A stretch of 64,000 bases of DNA, taken from NCBI RefSeq assembly GCF_045679555.1, contig NC_092122.1, positions 10,225,602 to 10,289,601 of the forward strand, given 5' to 3'. The stretch is from Salvelinus alpinus (taxonomy: Eukaryota > Chordata > Actinopteri > Salmoniformes > Salmonidae). Under the pieces are notes generated by a model. That model was not told the DNA's origin, made no database searches, and saw only the letters and a program-made list of their open reading frames with translations. Of this stretch, positions 35,936 to 47,017 are shown piece after piece (position 1 is the first letter of the stretch; the number at the start of each line of letters is the position of its first letter). The translations under genes were made by a program, and so were the position numbers.

Positions 35936-37439
35936 TTCATCTGGCTTTTCATCTGACTACCGTAAAGGAAAGCTGATGTTTCAAATCCCCGATGGAGTAG
36001 ATTTTGACTCAACAGACTAAAACTGTTGGTTTGGTGGTTAACTGGTGATTTAAACTGCAGGATAGCTGATGACACTAGTGAATAAGACCTGTGATCGGAC
36101 CTTTTACAGCTGACGGCTCGACACTTCTGCTCTCTGATGTTCCTCATCTTGTCCTCCATCGCCTCCTTCTTCACCAGGGGGTCAAAGTAGCACTCCTGCA
36201 GCTGGTACTCCGCCTAAAGAGAGAAAAACTATTATAACACTGAATCATTACAGTGTTACACAGAGAAGGGAGCAGTTACACTAGGCTGCTATGGTTACAG
36301 AATTGCTGACTCACCGCCTGTAGCTCGGCCCGTAGCAGGACTTGGCGTTGAGGATCTTCTTGAACTCCTGATTGGACCTAGTCCATTTGTTCCTGCCTCT
36401 TCTTCTGGGCTGGCTCCTCCTCCTCCTCGGTCCCAAGCTGTTCACCTGTACAGAGGCAGATCAGAGGATGGTTAAGAACAGGGACGCTCTCTCTGTGTGT
36501 GTACCATCGGGCGAGGACAGGTTCTTCTGCACCCTGGTGGTGACGTCAGTGCTGCTGCTCCTCTTCCTCGTCACAGCGGTGGGGTCTTCTTTTGCCAGCC
36601 CAGCCCCCTTCACTCTCAGCTTCTTCAGAGCAGCCAGCTAGAGAGAAGAGGGGCAGCTTCACCTTTAACCTCCAACCTCTCTGTGACCTTTGAACTCAAG
36701 CGTCTTAATGACATTCTACAGTCAAATCAACAGCGCAACAGTGTACACCAAGCATGAAAGCATGTGATAGGATAAGCACCACCTACCTTGGCTGCTGATA
36801 GGCTGTGTGCCGTCGGGGGAGGAGGAGGGGTGTGGTCAAAAAACAAGATATCATCTCCCTCGTTAAAACCCCTCCCCAGTGTTGGGGTGTGGGGGGCGGT
36901 GGGGTTCTGGGGACATCTGAGGCAGATTTGGGGGACAGGAGGGCCCCTCTAGATGGGGGAAGAGGCCCCGGGGACCCCCGCCCTGCCTGAGGTCTGGAGG
37001 ACCCTCTGCTGGATCTCCTCTGCCCGGCGTCCTCGGGTCTCTAAGAGCTGCTTCTGCTGCTGTTTCTGCTGCTTCAGGAGGTCAGAGGGAGAGATGGACT
37101 GGACCCCTGCACCGGCCGAGCCCTTGGAACCTGGGGGAGTGAGGGAGGAAGAGAGAGAAGGTGGAAGAAGAGAGAAAGATGATATACAGTAATCCTAATG
37201 CATTGACAAGCAGGGAGAAAACACACCAAGGTAAAAAACACAGTTTTCCTTCTAAAGCTCTCCTTCTCCAGTCTCCAGATGGCCCATCTGATGTGTTCAT
37301 GGGTTTGCAGTTACCTGGGGGTTTGGTGAGGTGTCTCTTCAGTTGGAGGGCTCCCGGGGTAGGCATGGATAACAGGTCCTTGAAGTCATCTGAGCAGCAA
37401 GACACCTCGTTAGACTTCATGGCTGAAAAACAATCAAAC

Positions 37440-37830
37440 ACATAAGACTGGTGCTCTGTCTTAAACCTCTCTCGCCCCCTCTCACTCTCTCTCACTCTCT
37501 CCCAGTCTTAAACCTCTCTCGCTACCACTCACTCCCTCCACCTCCCCCAGTCTTAAACCTCTCTCTCTCTCTACCTCCCCCAGTCTTAAAACTCTCTCGC
37601 TACCTCTCACTCCCTCCACCTCCCCCAGTCTTAAACCTCTCTCCAGCTCCCCCAGTCTTAAACCTCTCTCACCCCCTCCACCTCCCCCAGTCTTACCCAG
37701 TCTCTCGCCCCCTCTCACTCTCTCCATCTCCCCGTCTTACCCAGTCTCTTCGCCCTCTCTCACTCCCTCCACCAGTCTTAAACCTCTCTCACCCCTCTCC
37801 CTCTCTCCATCTCCCCCAGTCTTACCCAGT
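37440..37830. repeat. Degenerate pyrimidine-rich tandem repeat in mcm10 intron
   Basis: Repeated 'ctcccccagtcttaaacctc' and 'tctcactctc' units of variable length run on the plus strand. The repeat ends within about 15 bp of the exon end at 37826. Confidence 0.85.
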
Positions 37831-38081
37831 CTCTTGGCCTGGCTGGCCAGATCCCTTCACAAACAGGTTTCCTAGCATGGTCTGGGTGGGCTGCTTAGGG
37901 CCAGACGCAGACCTAGACAGGAACGGAGAGGTACATAAGTGAACACAATACAAACACACACATACTGACTCACAGCGCAGACAAACACATAGAGCAGTGT
38001 TTTCCACAACTACATCGAGTAGCCAGGCAAACAGAAAGAGTAGCCAGCCAGGAGCTCTATTTGGATGGCCTCAGTCTAATA

Positions 38082-38350
38082 CAGTGGTCACCAACCTTTT
38101 CAAGTCAAGATCACTTTTGTAGTCAAAAAACAAGCTGAGATCTACTGCCTTTTACATTAACCTGACACAAACAGTTTTGTAGGAATGAGGTTTGGGCAAA
38201 TTGCATAACATATTATCATAGCATATGATTGGCCTGCCAATATTGTTAATCAGACCATATTATATTTCAAAACCTGAGCTTTGATTAAAAAAAATAGATA
38301 AGCTGGTTTAGCATTTGTGAGGCACTGAGCATGAATTGAAATATATATAT
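38082..38350. repeat. Possible hAT element end in mcm10 intron
   Basis: The text 'acagtggtcaccaacctttt' followed by 'caagtcaagatcacttttg' has the CAGTGG start and sequence style of a common teleost hAT element. The partner end was not identified. Confidence 0.35.
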
Positions 38351-38907
38351 ATTTTTTTACTTTACTGGACTGATGGTACCTGCATCTGATGGTCAACGAG
38401 GTCAAATCACCACGTCACTGATCTTCAGGTAGAAAAGTCGGAGCTCTAGAAAGATGCCCGAGTTTCCGACTTGGAATTCAGAGTTGGATGACTGTTTAAA
38501 ACTATTTTTCCCAACCGCCTCTCACGGTCCCTGCTCTCTCCTTCCTTTCCTCCGGTGAGACTGACCAGAGGGGACACCGTCTTCCACCTGATGGCGAAAC
38601 TCGAGTCGCACTGCATCTCCCACATGCACAAATTCATGTTGTTCCTGTGACCAGAGAAAGTGAAATATTCCTCGATATTAAAATCGACACGACGAGCTGC
38701 TAATAATAATAAAACGCAGGGCTATCGATACTTGGCTACTCATGCATTGCAGCTGCAGCCCGAGCGGAAGTACGGAGAAGCACGTTTTGTAATAGTGATG
38801 AATTAAAAACAGTGACAGTGCTCACTCATAAAAACAGCAGCTCTTTGTTGTATTCGTTGACATTCTCTCTGTGGTCATGGTTTTAAAAGTGATTAAATCT
38901 GACGTAG

Positions 38908-39951
38908 GCTACTAGCCTATTAAACTTGGCTGTGGCCAGGGTCATGGAAGCTCTGGAGCCACGGTGATTTGAGCTAACTGATTGGGCAGCACAGTAGATG
39001 CACTCGATTTAGTCACAGATTTGCCGGTGTTGTGCCGAAAATCCCCCACCCCTTCTAATCTCCTTAATTTTGTGGCTAGAGTCAAATACTTTCTGTGATA
39101 CACATCAGTGTCAAATACTTTCTATAGAACAAACTTCACATCAGGATAGGAAACCGAAATGAATAATTAATGTATGTTAATGTATTATTATCCTTACACT
39201 TTCAGACATGACGAATTTTGGCTAAGAGATTTATTTATAGGCTAAAACAAAATCAGTAGCGGATTTGGGTACGGGCGACATGGGCAGCCGCCCAGGGAGG
39301 TACGGGGCGCCATACAAGCGAGAACCGCCACGTACACTTAAAACAAATAACCAAACAGGAAACTACTAAGATCAGTGAAATGTAGGCTGAACTGACAACG
39401 GAGTGAAAAGCATAAATCTCAACTAGCAAGCAAGTCGCAGAAATGAAGAACGCGAAGAGGGGGATTCAGGCAGGGGGGAGATTTTCGGCACAACACCGGT
39501 CCGCCAAAGTTTGTCTCACGGGAAGATTTACCCAGTGCGCAGGACTTTTGAATCAAGTGCACCTACCGGCAACAGCTCAACACAATTTAAAAAAGGAGCG
39601 CAAGCCTTTGTCGTTCGTTGGCTTTTCTACAGAAATATTTGGTGATCGACCTATGGTCTAACACCTTGATTCTATCTGAAATACACAGCGAAATTATTGA
39701 ACAAATTATCGAGTTTACCTCCCAGAGTAGATAAATGTGTTGTGGTATTGCATTCTGTTCATGTATTATGATAATCTTGGGCAAATGAATACATATTCAA
39801 TACATTTAGTTAATTCCCTACTAAGGTCAATAAATGATTGAATATTGTTGAATTGTTTTAAATGCCTGGATTCCGTGAGGGGGCCCTAATTATCATATTT
39901 GGACCAGAATGCTTCTCTCCACACCTAACGTCCCTGCAGTGATGGTTCACC
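38908..39951. repeat. Segment shared with left copy (29636-30841)
   Basis: About 1 kb of intronic sequence, nearly identical to the left copy, including 'gggcgacatgggcagccgcc' (also at about 30025), which looks like the start of a DNA-transposon-derived repeat. No gene is seen in either copy. Confidence 0.8.
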
Positions 39952-40867
39952 ATCTTCATCAAATGTTTTCACACTTTACCTGTAGATCATCTCCAAAAAG
40001 GCTCGGCCTACCAGTAGCCTATGCAAATAAGGGAGTCAGATGACAGACTCTCTCAACGATGCCATTGGGTAGGCTACACTGACCGACGACACCGGTCACT
40101 CACTTTAGAATCACCGTCTGGCAAATGCCGACATCCTAGCAAAGGAAACCTAGGAAAGTCCTTCGGTTTACTTGTCTGATGCGACACCACGGACATATAA
40201 TCACGTTGCAGGATTTATGAATGGCAAAGGGATACAGGAGACTTTATTCAAGACAGTTCGACACCTTTAATAAACGAGTCAACACCTGCTGGTCAGTTGT
40301 CAATCAACGCACATTTAATAGCCAATGCGCCACGACTCCGCGTGACTGGCTATGTGAAACACGCAAAATAAAATAAATAAATGAATCTGCCAGAAAACAA
40401 TAATTTGGCTAAGTGGGTTTCGACTCATCATTACCACTTACATTACGTGGGACGTGCAAATTCACGACCACCATGCTCTCTCCCTCTGTGTAAAGAAATC
40501 TGACTGCAACCAACCACAGTGAGCACAAATTGTACCGGGAGGCGGGACAGACAGCAGACTGCATTTCCCTGTCATTGCTCGCTTTGTGACTGACAGGCCC
40601 CTATCCTATCAATAGATCACTAGAAAATGCATATCTTTCATTCTAGTGGGAGATGGCTTGACGGACTAGCCAATTGAAACTCAAATGAAAAGTTGCCTAC
40701 TTAATATGAAGTGGAAAAAGTAGCCGATTGAAAATGAGTCTGTAATGGCTGATTACTGGCACTAATGGAAAGAACTGCTTAGAGATGACTGACGCTTACA
40801 TAGGTAAACACACTGAACAACCAACACACAAATGCACACAATATTCACTGTGACACAAACACAGTGC
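39952..40867. other. mcm10 intron sequence, nothing recognised
   Basis: Unique-looking sequence without a supported gene or a delimited repeat. Confidence 0.4.
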
Positions 40868-41057
40868 GGCAGCGCAGGCTGGTGAGATCAAGCCGCCGTA
40901 GTGGAAGCCGGTCTGACACAGTCGTTCCTTCAGGCTGTTGACCTTTCCCTTGACCTTCCGTGACCTTCCCTGAGAAAGACGACTGCAGCTCGGCCCGCTG
41001 GGCACTCATCTTCTTATACTGGGCCTTGACGTGGTACTGGCAGTACTGGCACTCATA

Positions 41058-41618
41058 CTGCAGAGAGAGATAGCGCATGACAACAGTCCTACACCCTCCT
41101 ACTGCAGAGAGAGAGAGATAGCACATGACAACAGTCCTACACTCTCCTACTGCAGAGAGAGAGATAGCACATGACAACAGTCCTACACCCTCCTACTGCA
41201 GAGAGAGAGATAGCACATGACAACAGTCCTACACTCTCCTACTGCAGAGAGAGAGAGATAGCACATGACAACAGTCCTACACTCTCCTACTGCAGAGAGA
41301 GAGATGGCACATGACAACAGTCCTACACCCTCCTACTGCAGAGAGAGAGATAGCACATGACAACAGTCCTACACCCTCCTACTGCAGAGAGAGAGATAGC
41401 ACATGACAACAGTCCTACACCCTCCTACTGCAGAGAGAGAGATAGCACATGACAACAGTCCTACACTCTCCTACTGCAGAGAGAGAGATAGCACATGACA
41501 ACAGTCCTACACCCTCCTACTGCAGAGTGAGAGATAGCACAGGACAACAGTCCTACACCCTCCTACTGCAGAGAGAGAGATAGCACAGGACAACAGTTCT
41601 ACACCCTCCTACTGCAGA
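41058..41618. repeat. 46-bp minisatellite abutting an mcm10 exon, about 12 copies
   Basis: The unit begins 'tgcagagagagagatagcac' and continues 'atgacaacagtcctacaccc'. The first unit overlaps the acceptor of the mcm10 exon at 41057. On the minus strand, each unit reads as a pyrimidine run ending in CTGCAG. Confidence 0.93.
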
Positions 41619-41969
41619 GAAACGCTTTCAACGATGTCACTTCACAAGTTCTCAAATGTCCCTCTCTATTTGGCGGTGGTATATGACTGACACAGTAAAT
41701 ATGAATGACACCGATCAGCCTTTAGGTCGGTTCTGAGGGTCAGTGTGGGTCAGAGAGTGGATGGAGGAGCTGTTGAGCGATTCAGGTTGTGTGTGTTTCT
41801 GGATGCAAAGGCAAACCCACCAGGTTGACAATCTGAGAGCAGGGGTCTCCGTTCTTCTTGGCTGCCTTACAGGTGCCATAGTCCTGAGCCTCCCCCATCA
41901 ACAACACCTTCTGATGGTGGTCCACCGACAGAGACACCTGAGGGGAGAAGATAGAGTGATGGTGAGAAC

Positions 41970-42216
41970 ACACACACATACACACACTACAGAGAAAGTA
42001 AACAGACACACACACACATACTACAGAGAAAGTAAACACAGACACACACACACATAATACATAGAAAGTAAACACAGACACACACACACCACAGAGAAAG
42101 TAAACACAGACACACACACACACACTACAGAGAAAGTAAACACAGACACACACACACATAATACATAGAAAGTAAACACAGACACACACACACATACTAC
42201 AGAGAAAGTAAACACA

Positions 42217-42265
<49 letters not shown>

Positions 42266-42290
42266 CAGAGAAAGTTAACACAGACACACA
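41970..42290. repeat. CA-rich minisatellite in mcm10 intron
   Basis: Alternates (CA)n with 'ctacagagaaagtaaacaca' or 'atacatagaaagtaaacaca', about seven times. The minus strand of each unit reads 'tgtttactttctctgtag', resembling a splice acceptor. Confidence 0.9.
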
Positions 42291-42686
42291 CACACTCACC
42301 CCGTCATATCCGTCTTTGGCCTTCATGGGGTTGGGGTTGAGGATGCCCATGACGGTGCCTGGCTCAGTCTTCCAGTGCTCCTTATGCACCTCCCCAAACA
42401 GGAAGAGAGACACGTACACTTCCAGGTCATGGAGGTCAGACAGCTTCCAGATGCTGAACGTCTTAACCTGTGAGCGGAGGGAGGGAGACAAGTCTTTGCG
42501 CTGCCATCTCTGACCCATCTGAAATGAATACAGGTTGACCCACGTCTTATCAAGTCAATGACTTATTTTATTGAACATTGGTCAACCTTACATACTTCTG
42601 GAGTCCTGAGTGTCCATGTCAATAAAACCACATGATCAGTGACCTACTGTAGATGTTGAAGTTGCATGTTGGTATACAGTATAGAG

Positions 42687-42855
42687 CAGTGGAGGCTGCT
42701 GAGGCTCATAATAATGGCCGGAATGGAGCAAATGGAATGGTATCAAACACATGGAATCTATGTGTTTGATGTATTTGATACCATTCCACCTACTCCGCTC
42801 CATCCATTACCACGAGCCCGTCCTCCCCAATTAAGGTGCCACCAACCTCCTGTGA
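42687..42855. mobile_element. Complete hAT-like miniature element
   Basis: Begins CAGTGGAGGCTGCTGAGG and ends ACCAACCTCCTGTGA. It is flanked by TATAGAG on both sides (42680-42686, 42856-42862). It is the uninterrupted form of the element split at 11565-13203. Confidence 0.85.
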
Positions 42856-44184
42856 TATAGAGGGGTAATTCTGGTATTACACTGCTGTTGCTCTGTGGTG
42901 TGGCTTTGTTGACCAGCACAGCGAAGGTGACCTCAGCCGCAGTCCTCCAGTTTCTCCCGGGCCAGGCGCTCAGGCAACTGGGAGAGCCGGATCAGCTTGC
43001 GGTCGGCCATCTTATACGATCCATCTCTGTGGAGGACACGCGTGGTCGCCTGAAACCAACGAACCAATCAGAATCCAGATCGAGCTTCGGATAAGAAACC
43101 TTGGAGTGTTTGTGTGTTATAGGTAGATGAGTGTGTGTGCGAGAGAGGTGTGTGTGTGTGTGCTCTGACCTCAGCTGCAGTCCAGAGTACTTCTCGATGG
43201 TGTCGTCTTTAGGGAGAGATGGAAGGGGGTTGGCCTGTCGTACGGAGGACAGGGCTGCAGCAGCATTGGACTGGGAAGGTAGTGATGAACGTACAGTATT
43301 GTTGGTCCTACTACTGCTTGCTATTGGCTGGAAGGAGCTGTGAGTCTTAATCTCCACCAGTGGACCTCTGGTGTCTGTAGCGGCTGCTGTAGTGCTGGGC
43401 TGGACCTGGTGAGCCGTCCTTTGACCTTTGCGTTTGAACAGGTCAGCGTTGTTGAGTTGAGCGGTGAAGTCAGAGGACTCCTGTAGCTTGGTGCCGGCTC
43501 CTCGGTCTGGGGCAGACGAGGGCTTTCCTACTGTCAAAAACAACAGATGAAGAGATTCCTTTAAAACACACATCCACCACCCTCACCTATTTCACTTGAC
43601 ACAGATGCTTCTTATATGACATGGTGTCACCACTGTGTTCCTGTATGGTCAGCCTAGACTTTGATGAGAATACACTCTGAAACTCAAATGGAACTACCTG
43701 GGCTAAAAAAACGTCTGAAAGTAATACCGGCTTGGGGCTTGGTCTTCTGTGTGGGACGAACTGGCTTGGAGGAGCTCTGTTTGGGGGGACTCTGTGAGGG
43801 AGAGTTCGCTTTAAAAGATGCCTTTGTTCCTGGGATGCTGTTTGTGGTAAAGGTGGCTGTAGAGCTCTTCTGGGAGGCCTCTAGCTGCTGCCTCTGCATC
43901 TGCTCCTGAATACGCCTCAGCTCCTCTGAGAACACACAGAAACACAACAGATATGATTACAACCAGAAAGTTGCCATGAATTAAAAAGAAAAGGAGACAG
44001 CGTGTGAAGCTGACATACTTTAAGAGAAGGTATCTGCATTTTAGAAACATTTACTCTATACATACTATAGGCGTTAATGCTATGCTATAGCGCTATCATA
44101 ATCATTTTTGAAGTACTGAACTCCTTGTGGACAAACCTTGTAAACCTTCTTGGGATTTATTGAGGTTGTCCGGAGCCTTCCCTA

Positions 44185-44419
44185 TGTAACAGTATAACTT
44201 TAAACCGTCCCCTCGCCCCGGCACGGGCGCGAACCAGGGACCCTCTGCACACATCGACAACTGACGCCCACGCAGCGTCGTTACCCATCGCTCCACAAAA
44301 GCCGCGGACCTTGCAGAGCAAGGGGAAATCCTACTTAAGTCTCAGAGCAAGTGACGTAACTGATTGAAATGCTAGTAGCGCGTACCCGCTAACTAGCTAG
44401 CCATTTCACATCCGTTACA
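44185..44419 (-). mobile_element. tRNA-related SINE or inverted-end repeat in mcm10 intron
   Basis: Starts TGTAACAGTATAAC and ends TCCGTTACA, giving short inverted ends. Inside, the minus strand has 'gggtccctggttcgcgcccg', a B-box-like stretch, and 'gagcgatgggtaacgacgct'. Class is uncertain: tRNA-derived SINE is favoured. Confidence 0.6.
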
Positions 44420-44829
44420 CTTACAGACGGCTGTGTTTAAACTTCTTCCTCCTCTTCAATGCCATCCACATCTCCAAAGAGGGCAACAGCTCCATCCTCT
44501 TCCTCCCTCTCCAGCCCCTCCCTGTACTCTTCATCATCGTTGTCAAACAGGTCATCTAGGTTGTCCTCTGCTTCCTGGCCAGCCTGCTGCTCCTCTCCAG
44601 CCTCGTTCTCAGCCAGCAGCTGTTAGAAGGTCCAGGTCATCATCACCTGACACACACACACTGTTATAGTTTTGTTCAAAGCCATATATTTCCCACACTG
44701 CTTATACTCGCAACAAAGCGTACAGCAAGCTAGAAAACAAATGATGAATATGATCTCCACTCCCGGCAGTGCGAAATCCGGGGTAGCAACGTCAACGTAG
44801 CAAGCAGTGACAGTGTGTATCACACGGCA

Positions 44830-45122
44830 AGCAACAATGCCACTTTGAGGAAATGAAGGTCACTTCGGGTCAAATTACGTTGTCGATTGTATACTTTTTG
44901 TGTAGTAACCAAGAAAACGACATTTTCTTGCAAATAATTATATTGTTCACCTTATTTGATGGTTTCAGTCACTTCTCTAGCTAGCTATCTTCGTTTCTTC
45001 AAATTACTACTGAGAAAGAACTGAAATCTGGCACCAAAAGAAGGACCCCGATCAAATAGAATATTGAATGTTATTTTGCCTGTCCAAAGAATTTGTGGTA
45101 GACGTTTCCACTCACAGATCAC
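44830..45122. other. mcm10 5' flank
   Basis: AT-rich sequence upstream of the first mcm10 exons. No promoter motif was clear enough to call. Confidence 0.3.
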
Positions 45123-45545
45123 CAGGGGTGGAAAAACTACCCAATTGTCATACTTTAGTAAAAGTAAAGATACCTTAAGTATCGAAATCATTTCAAATTT
45201 CTTATATTAAGCACACCTGACGGCACGGGTTTCTTGTTTAAAAAAAAATGTTATACATATAGTCACACTCCAACCCCCAGACATGATTTACAAACAAAGC
45301 ATTTGTGTCAGTTCAACAGATCAGAGGCAGTAAGGTTGACTGGGGATTTTCTCTTTAAGTGCGTGAATTAGACTATTTTCCTGTCCTAAACATTCCAAAT
45401 GTAACGATTACTTTTGGATGTCAGGGAAAATGTATGGAGTAGAAAGTACATTATTTTCTTTAGTAATGTAGAGGAGTAAAAGTTGTCTAAAATACAAATA
45501 GTAAAGTAAAATACAGATACCCCAAAAAACGACTTTACACCGCTG
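45123..45545. mobile_element. hAT-like miniature element
   Basis: The left end is CAGGGGTGGAAAAACTACCC. The right end reverse-complemented is CAGCGGTGTAAAGTCG, matching at the tip. It contains 'gtcatactttagtaaaagta' and 'tagtaaagtaaaatacagat' style repeats. The flanking 8-mers match only partly (CAGATCAC and CAAATTAC). Confidence 0.65.
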
Positions 45546-45865
45546 CAAATTACTCGCATATCGCCAATAAAATCCTAGAAAAATGTATACTTAGTTGACA
45601 TGAAATTAGAAATTATACACATTATTTGATACGTTTATTTCATTTTATTGACTGGTGTCTCTAAAGTAGGCATGGCTCATTTAAATATAGGCAACAGCCG
45701 CTGTGCTAATATATACACAAAGTTGGTGAATGTCAACAAACATGGTTTGTGCTATCCGGGATCCGGGATCAAGACAATATTGAATTTGAATGGTTAAGAT
45801 AAGAGTTAGATGTTAGATTACCGTGAGTCCCAAATAACCCGGATTGCACTGACGGAACAAACATC

Positions 45866-46275
45866 TGAAGATATTTAACTAGTCAAATCAGTTAAAAGAA
45901 CAAATTCTTATTTACAATGACGGCATTATATATTTTTTTAAATGACAAAACACACATCACGACAAGAGACAACACAACATGAAGAGAGACTTAAGACATC
46001 GCATGGCAGCAACACAACATGGTAGCAACACAACATGGTATAAACATTATTGGACACCGACAACAGCACAAAGGGTAAGAAGGTAGAGACAATACATCAC
46101 GCAAAGCAGACACAACTGTCAGTAAGTGTCCATGATTGAGTCTTTGAATTAAGAGATAAAACTGTCCAGTTTGTTGCAACTCGAGCTGCTTTATACCATA
46201 GATATAAAGCAGATTCTGTTCTATATCCATGGTGGGTACTCTCATGTTGCATTTTTTCAGGTGCAATCCGAGTTT
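45866..46275. repeat. Abundant salmonid-type interspersed repeat
   Basis: Contains 'acaaattcttatttacaatg', repeated 'agcaacacaacatggta' phrases, and 'gtaagtgtccatgattgagt', a familiar dispersed repeat in this kind of genome. The class is unknown to me. Confidence 0.45.
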
Positions 46276-46339
46276 TATATTCTAGATGTGTGTGCAACAA
46301 CAAAGACAGACAGACACAGCCTACTGTACCAATAACACC

Positions 46340-46345
46340 TTTATT
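46340..46345 (-). terminator. Candidate optn polyadenylation signal
   Basis: TTTATT on the plus strand is AATAAA on the minus strand. It lies about 670 bp downstream of the optn stop codon, a plausible 3'UTR length. Confidence 0.4.
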
Positions 46346-47017
46346 ACATATTTTCATTATTATTTTACAGAATCACAGGATTTGTAAATACATCTGGATA
46401 CAGAAGTTAGTAGTTAGCTAATACAGTACACACTCCCTTGCATAGTCATACTTCCTGCAGGCTACATAGGTTTAATTATACATGTACAAACCATGACGAC
46501 GATGGATAAAATGTATGTGCAATATACATTTACAAAAAACAAACTGTCTTGGGCATCCTTCCCTCTGTTGAATTATTCAAAAGGAAATGTCTATGCTGTA
46601 ATCATAATCTATTCATAACCTTCATCGAAACAGAATTACAGCTTGATTAAATTGAACCACCCGAAAATCCATAATAAGCATTTAATAAACCAAATTGTTT
46701 CAGACAGCTGTCATGAGTGACAGACAGCTGTCATGAGAAAATAAACAAGTAACCAAACTTAAAATACAAATTCCAGTTCTCCATTTATCACCTAACAGTA
46801 TATTAAACGTGATACATTTTACAGGATGTTTTTCGCCCCTCTAACAAAAAAAATAATGTGTCTAGTGCACTGTAAGAATACATTTTATATTATAGTTCTA
46901 TGTTCTAAAACATAGACCAGAGCAACAAAGCCGTGAACTGCAAAATAAATGCACTTTTTAGAGCATAAAGGCTGCATTTTACTCTGCCATAAATGGGATG
47001 ATGACAATGATGAAGAC

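Larger units (their letters stand above)
34823..44646 (-). pseudogene. mcm10: mcm10, right copy, with multiple lesions
   Basis: MCM10 helps activate the CMG helicase and load polymerase alpha. Exon matches run from 44646-44425 (EDNLDDLFDNDDEEYREGLE) through 43925-43728, 43530-43170, 43049 to about 42887, 42477-42300 (KTFSIWKLSDLHDLEVYVSL), 41937-41821, 41057 to about 40868 (YECQYCQYHVKAQYKKMSAQ), 37912-37826, 37422-37315, 37130-36787, 36637-36505, 36445-36315, 36213-36101, 35307-35162 (zinc ribbon), 35050-35008 and 34899-34823. Lesions: a frame change after DLDLLTA in the first exon; two shifts in the 43049 exon (after TEMDR and after EKLED); a shift after SSFSG; a TAG in the 37130 exon after GASSP-I; a TAG after RQEQMD plus shifts in the 36445 exon; a 7-bp loss in the last exon. 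The 36101/35307 join is out of phase. Best read as a decaying copy. Confidence 0.85.

Noticed and set aside
36953-37495. Plus- and minus-strand open frames suggesting a separate gene
   Set aside because: They overlap recognised mcm10 exons (37130-36787, 37422-37315) in shadow frames.
34823-44646. mcm10 lesions explained purely by sequencing error
   Set aside because: Thirty-one exons of neighbouring genes in the same assembly are free of frame errors, and several lesions are in-frame stops or multi-base changes. Error is not excluded for any single lesion.
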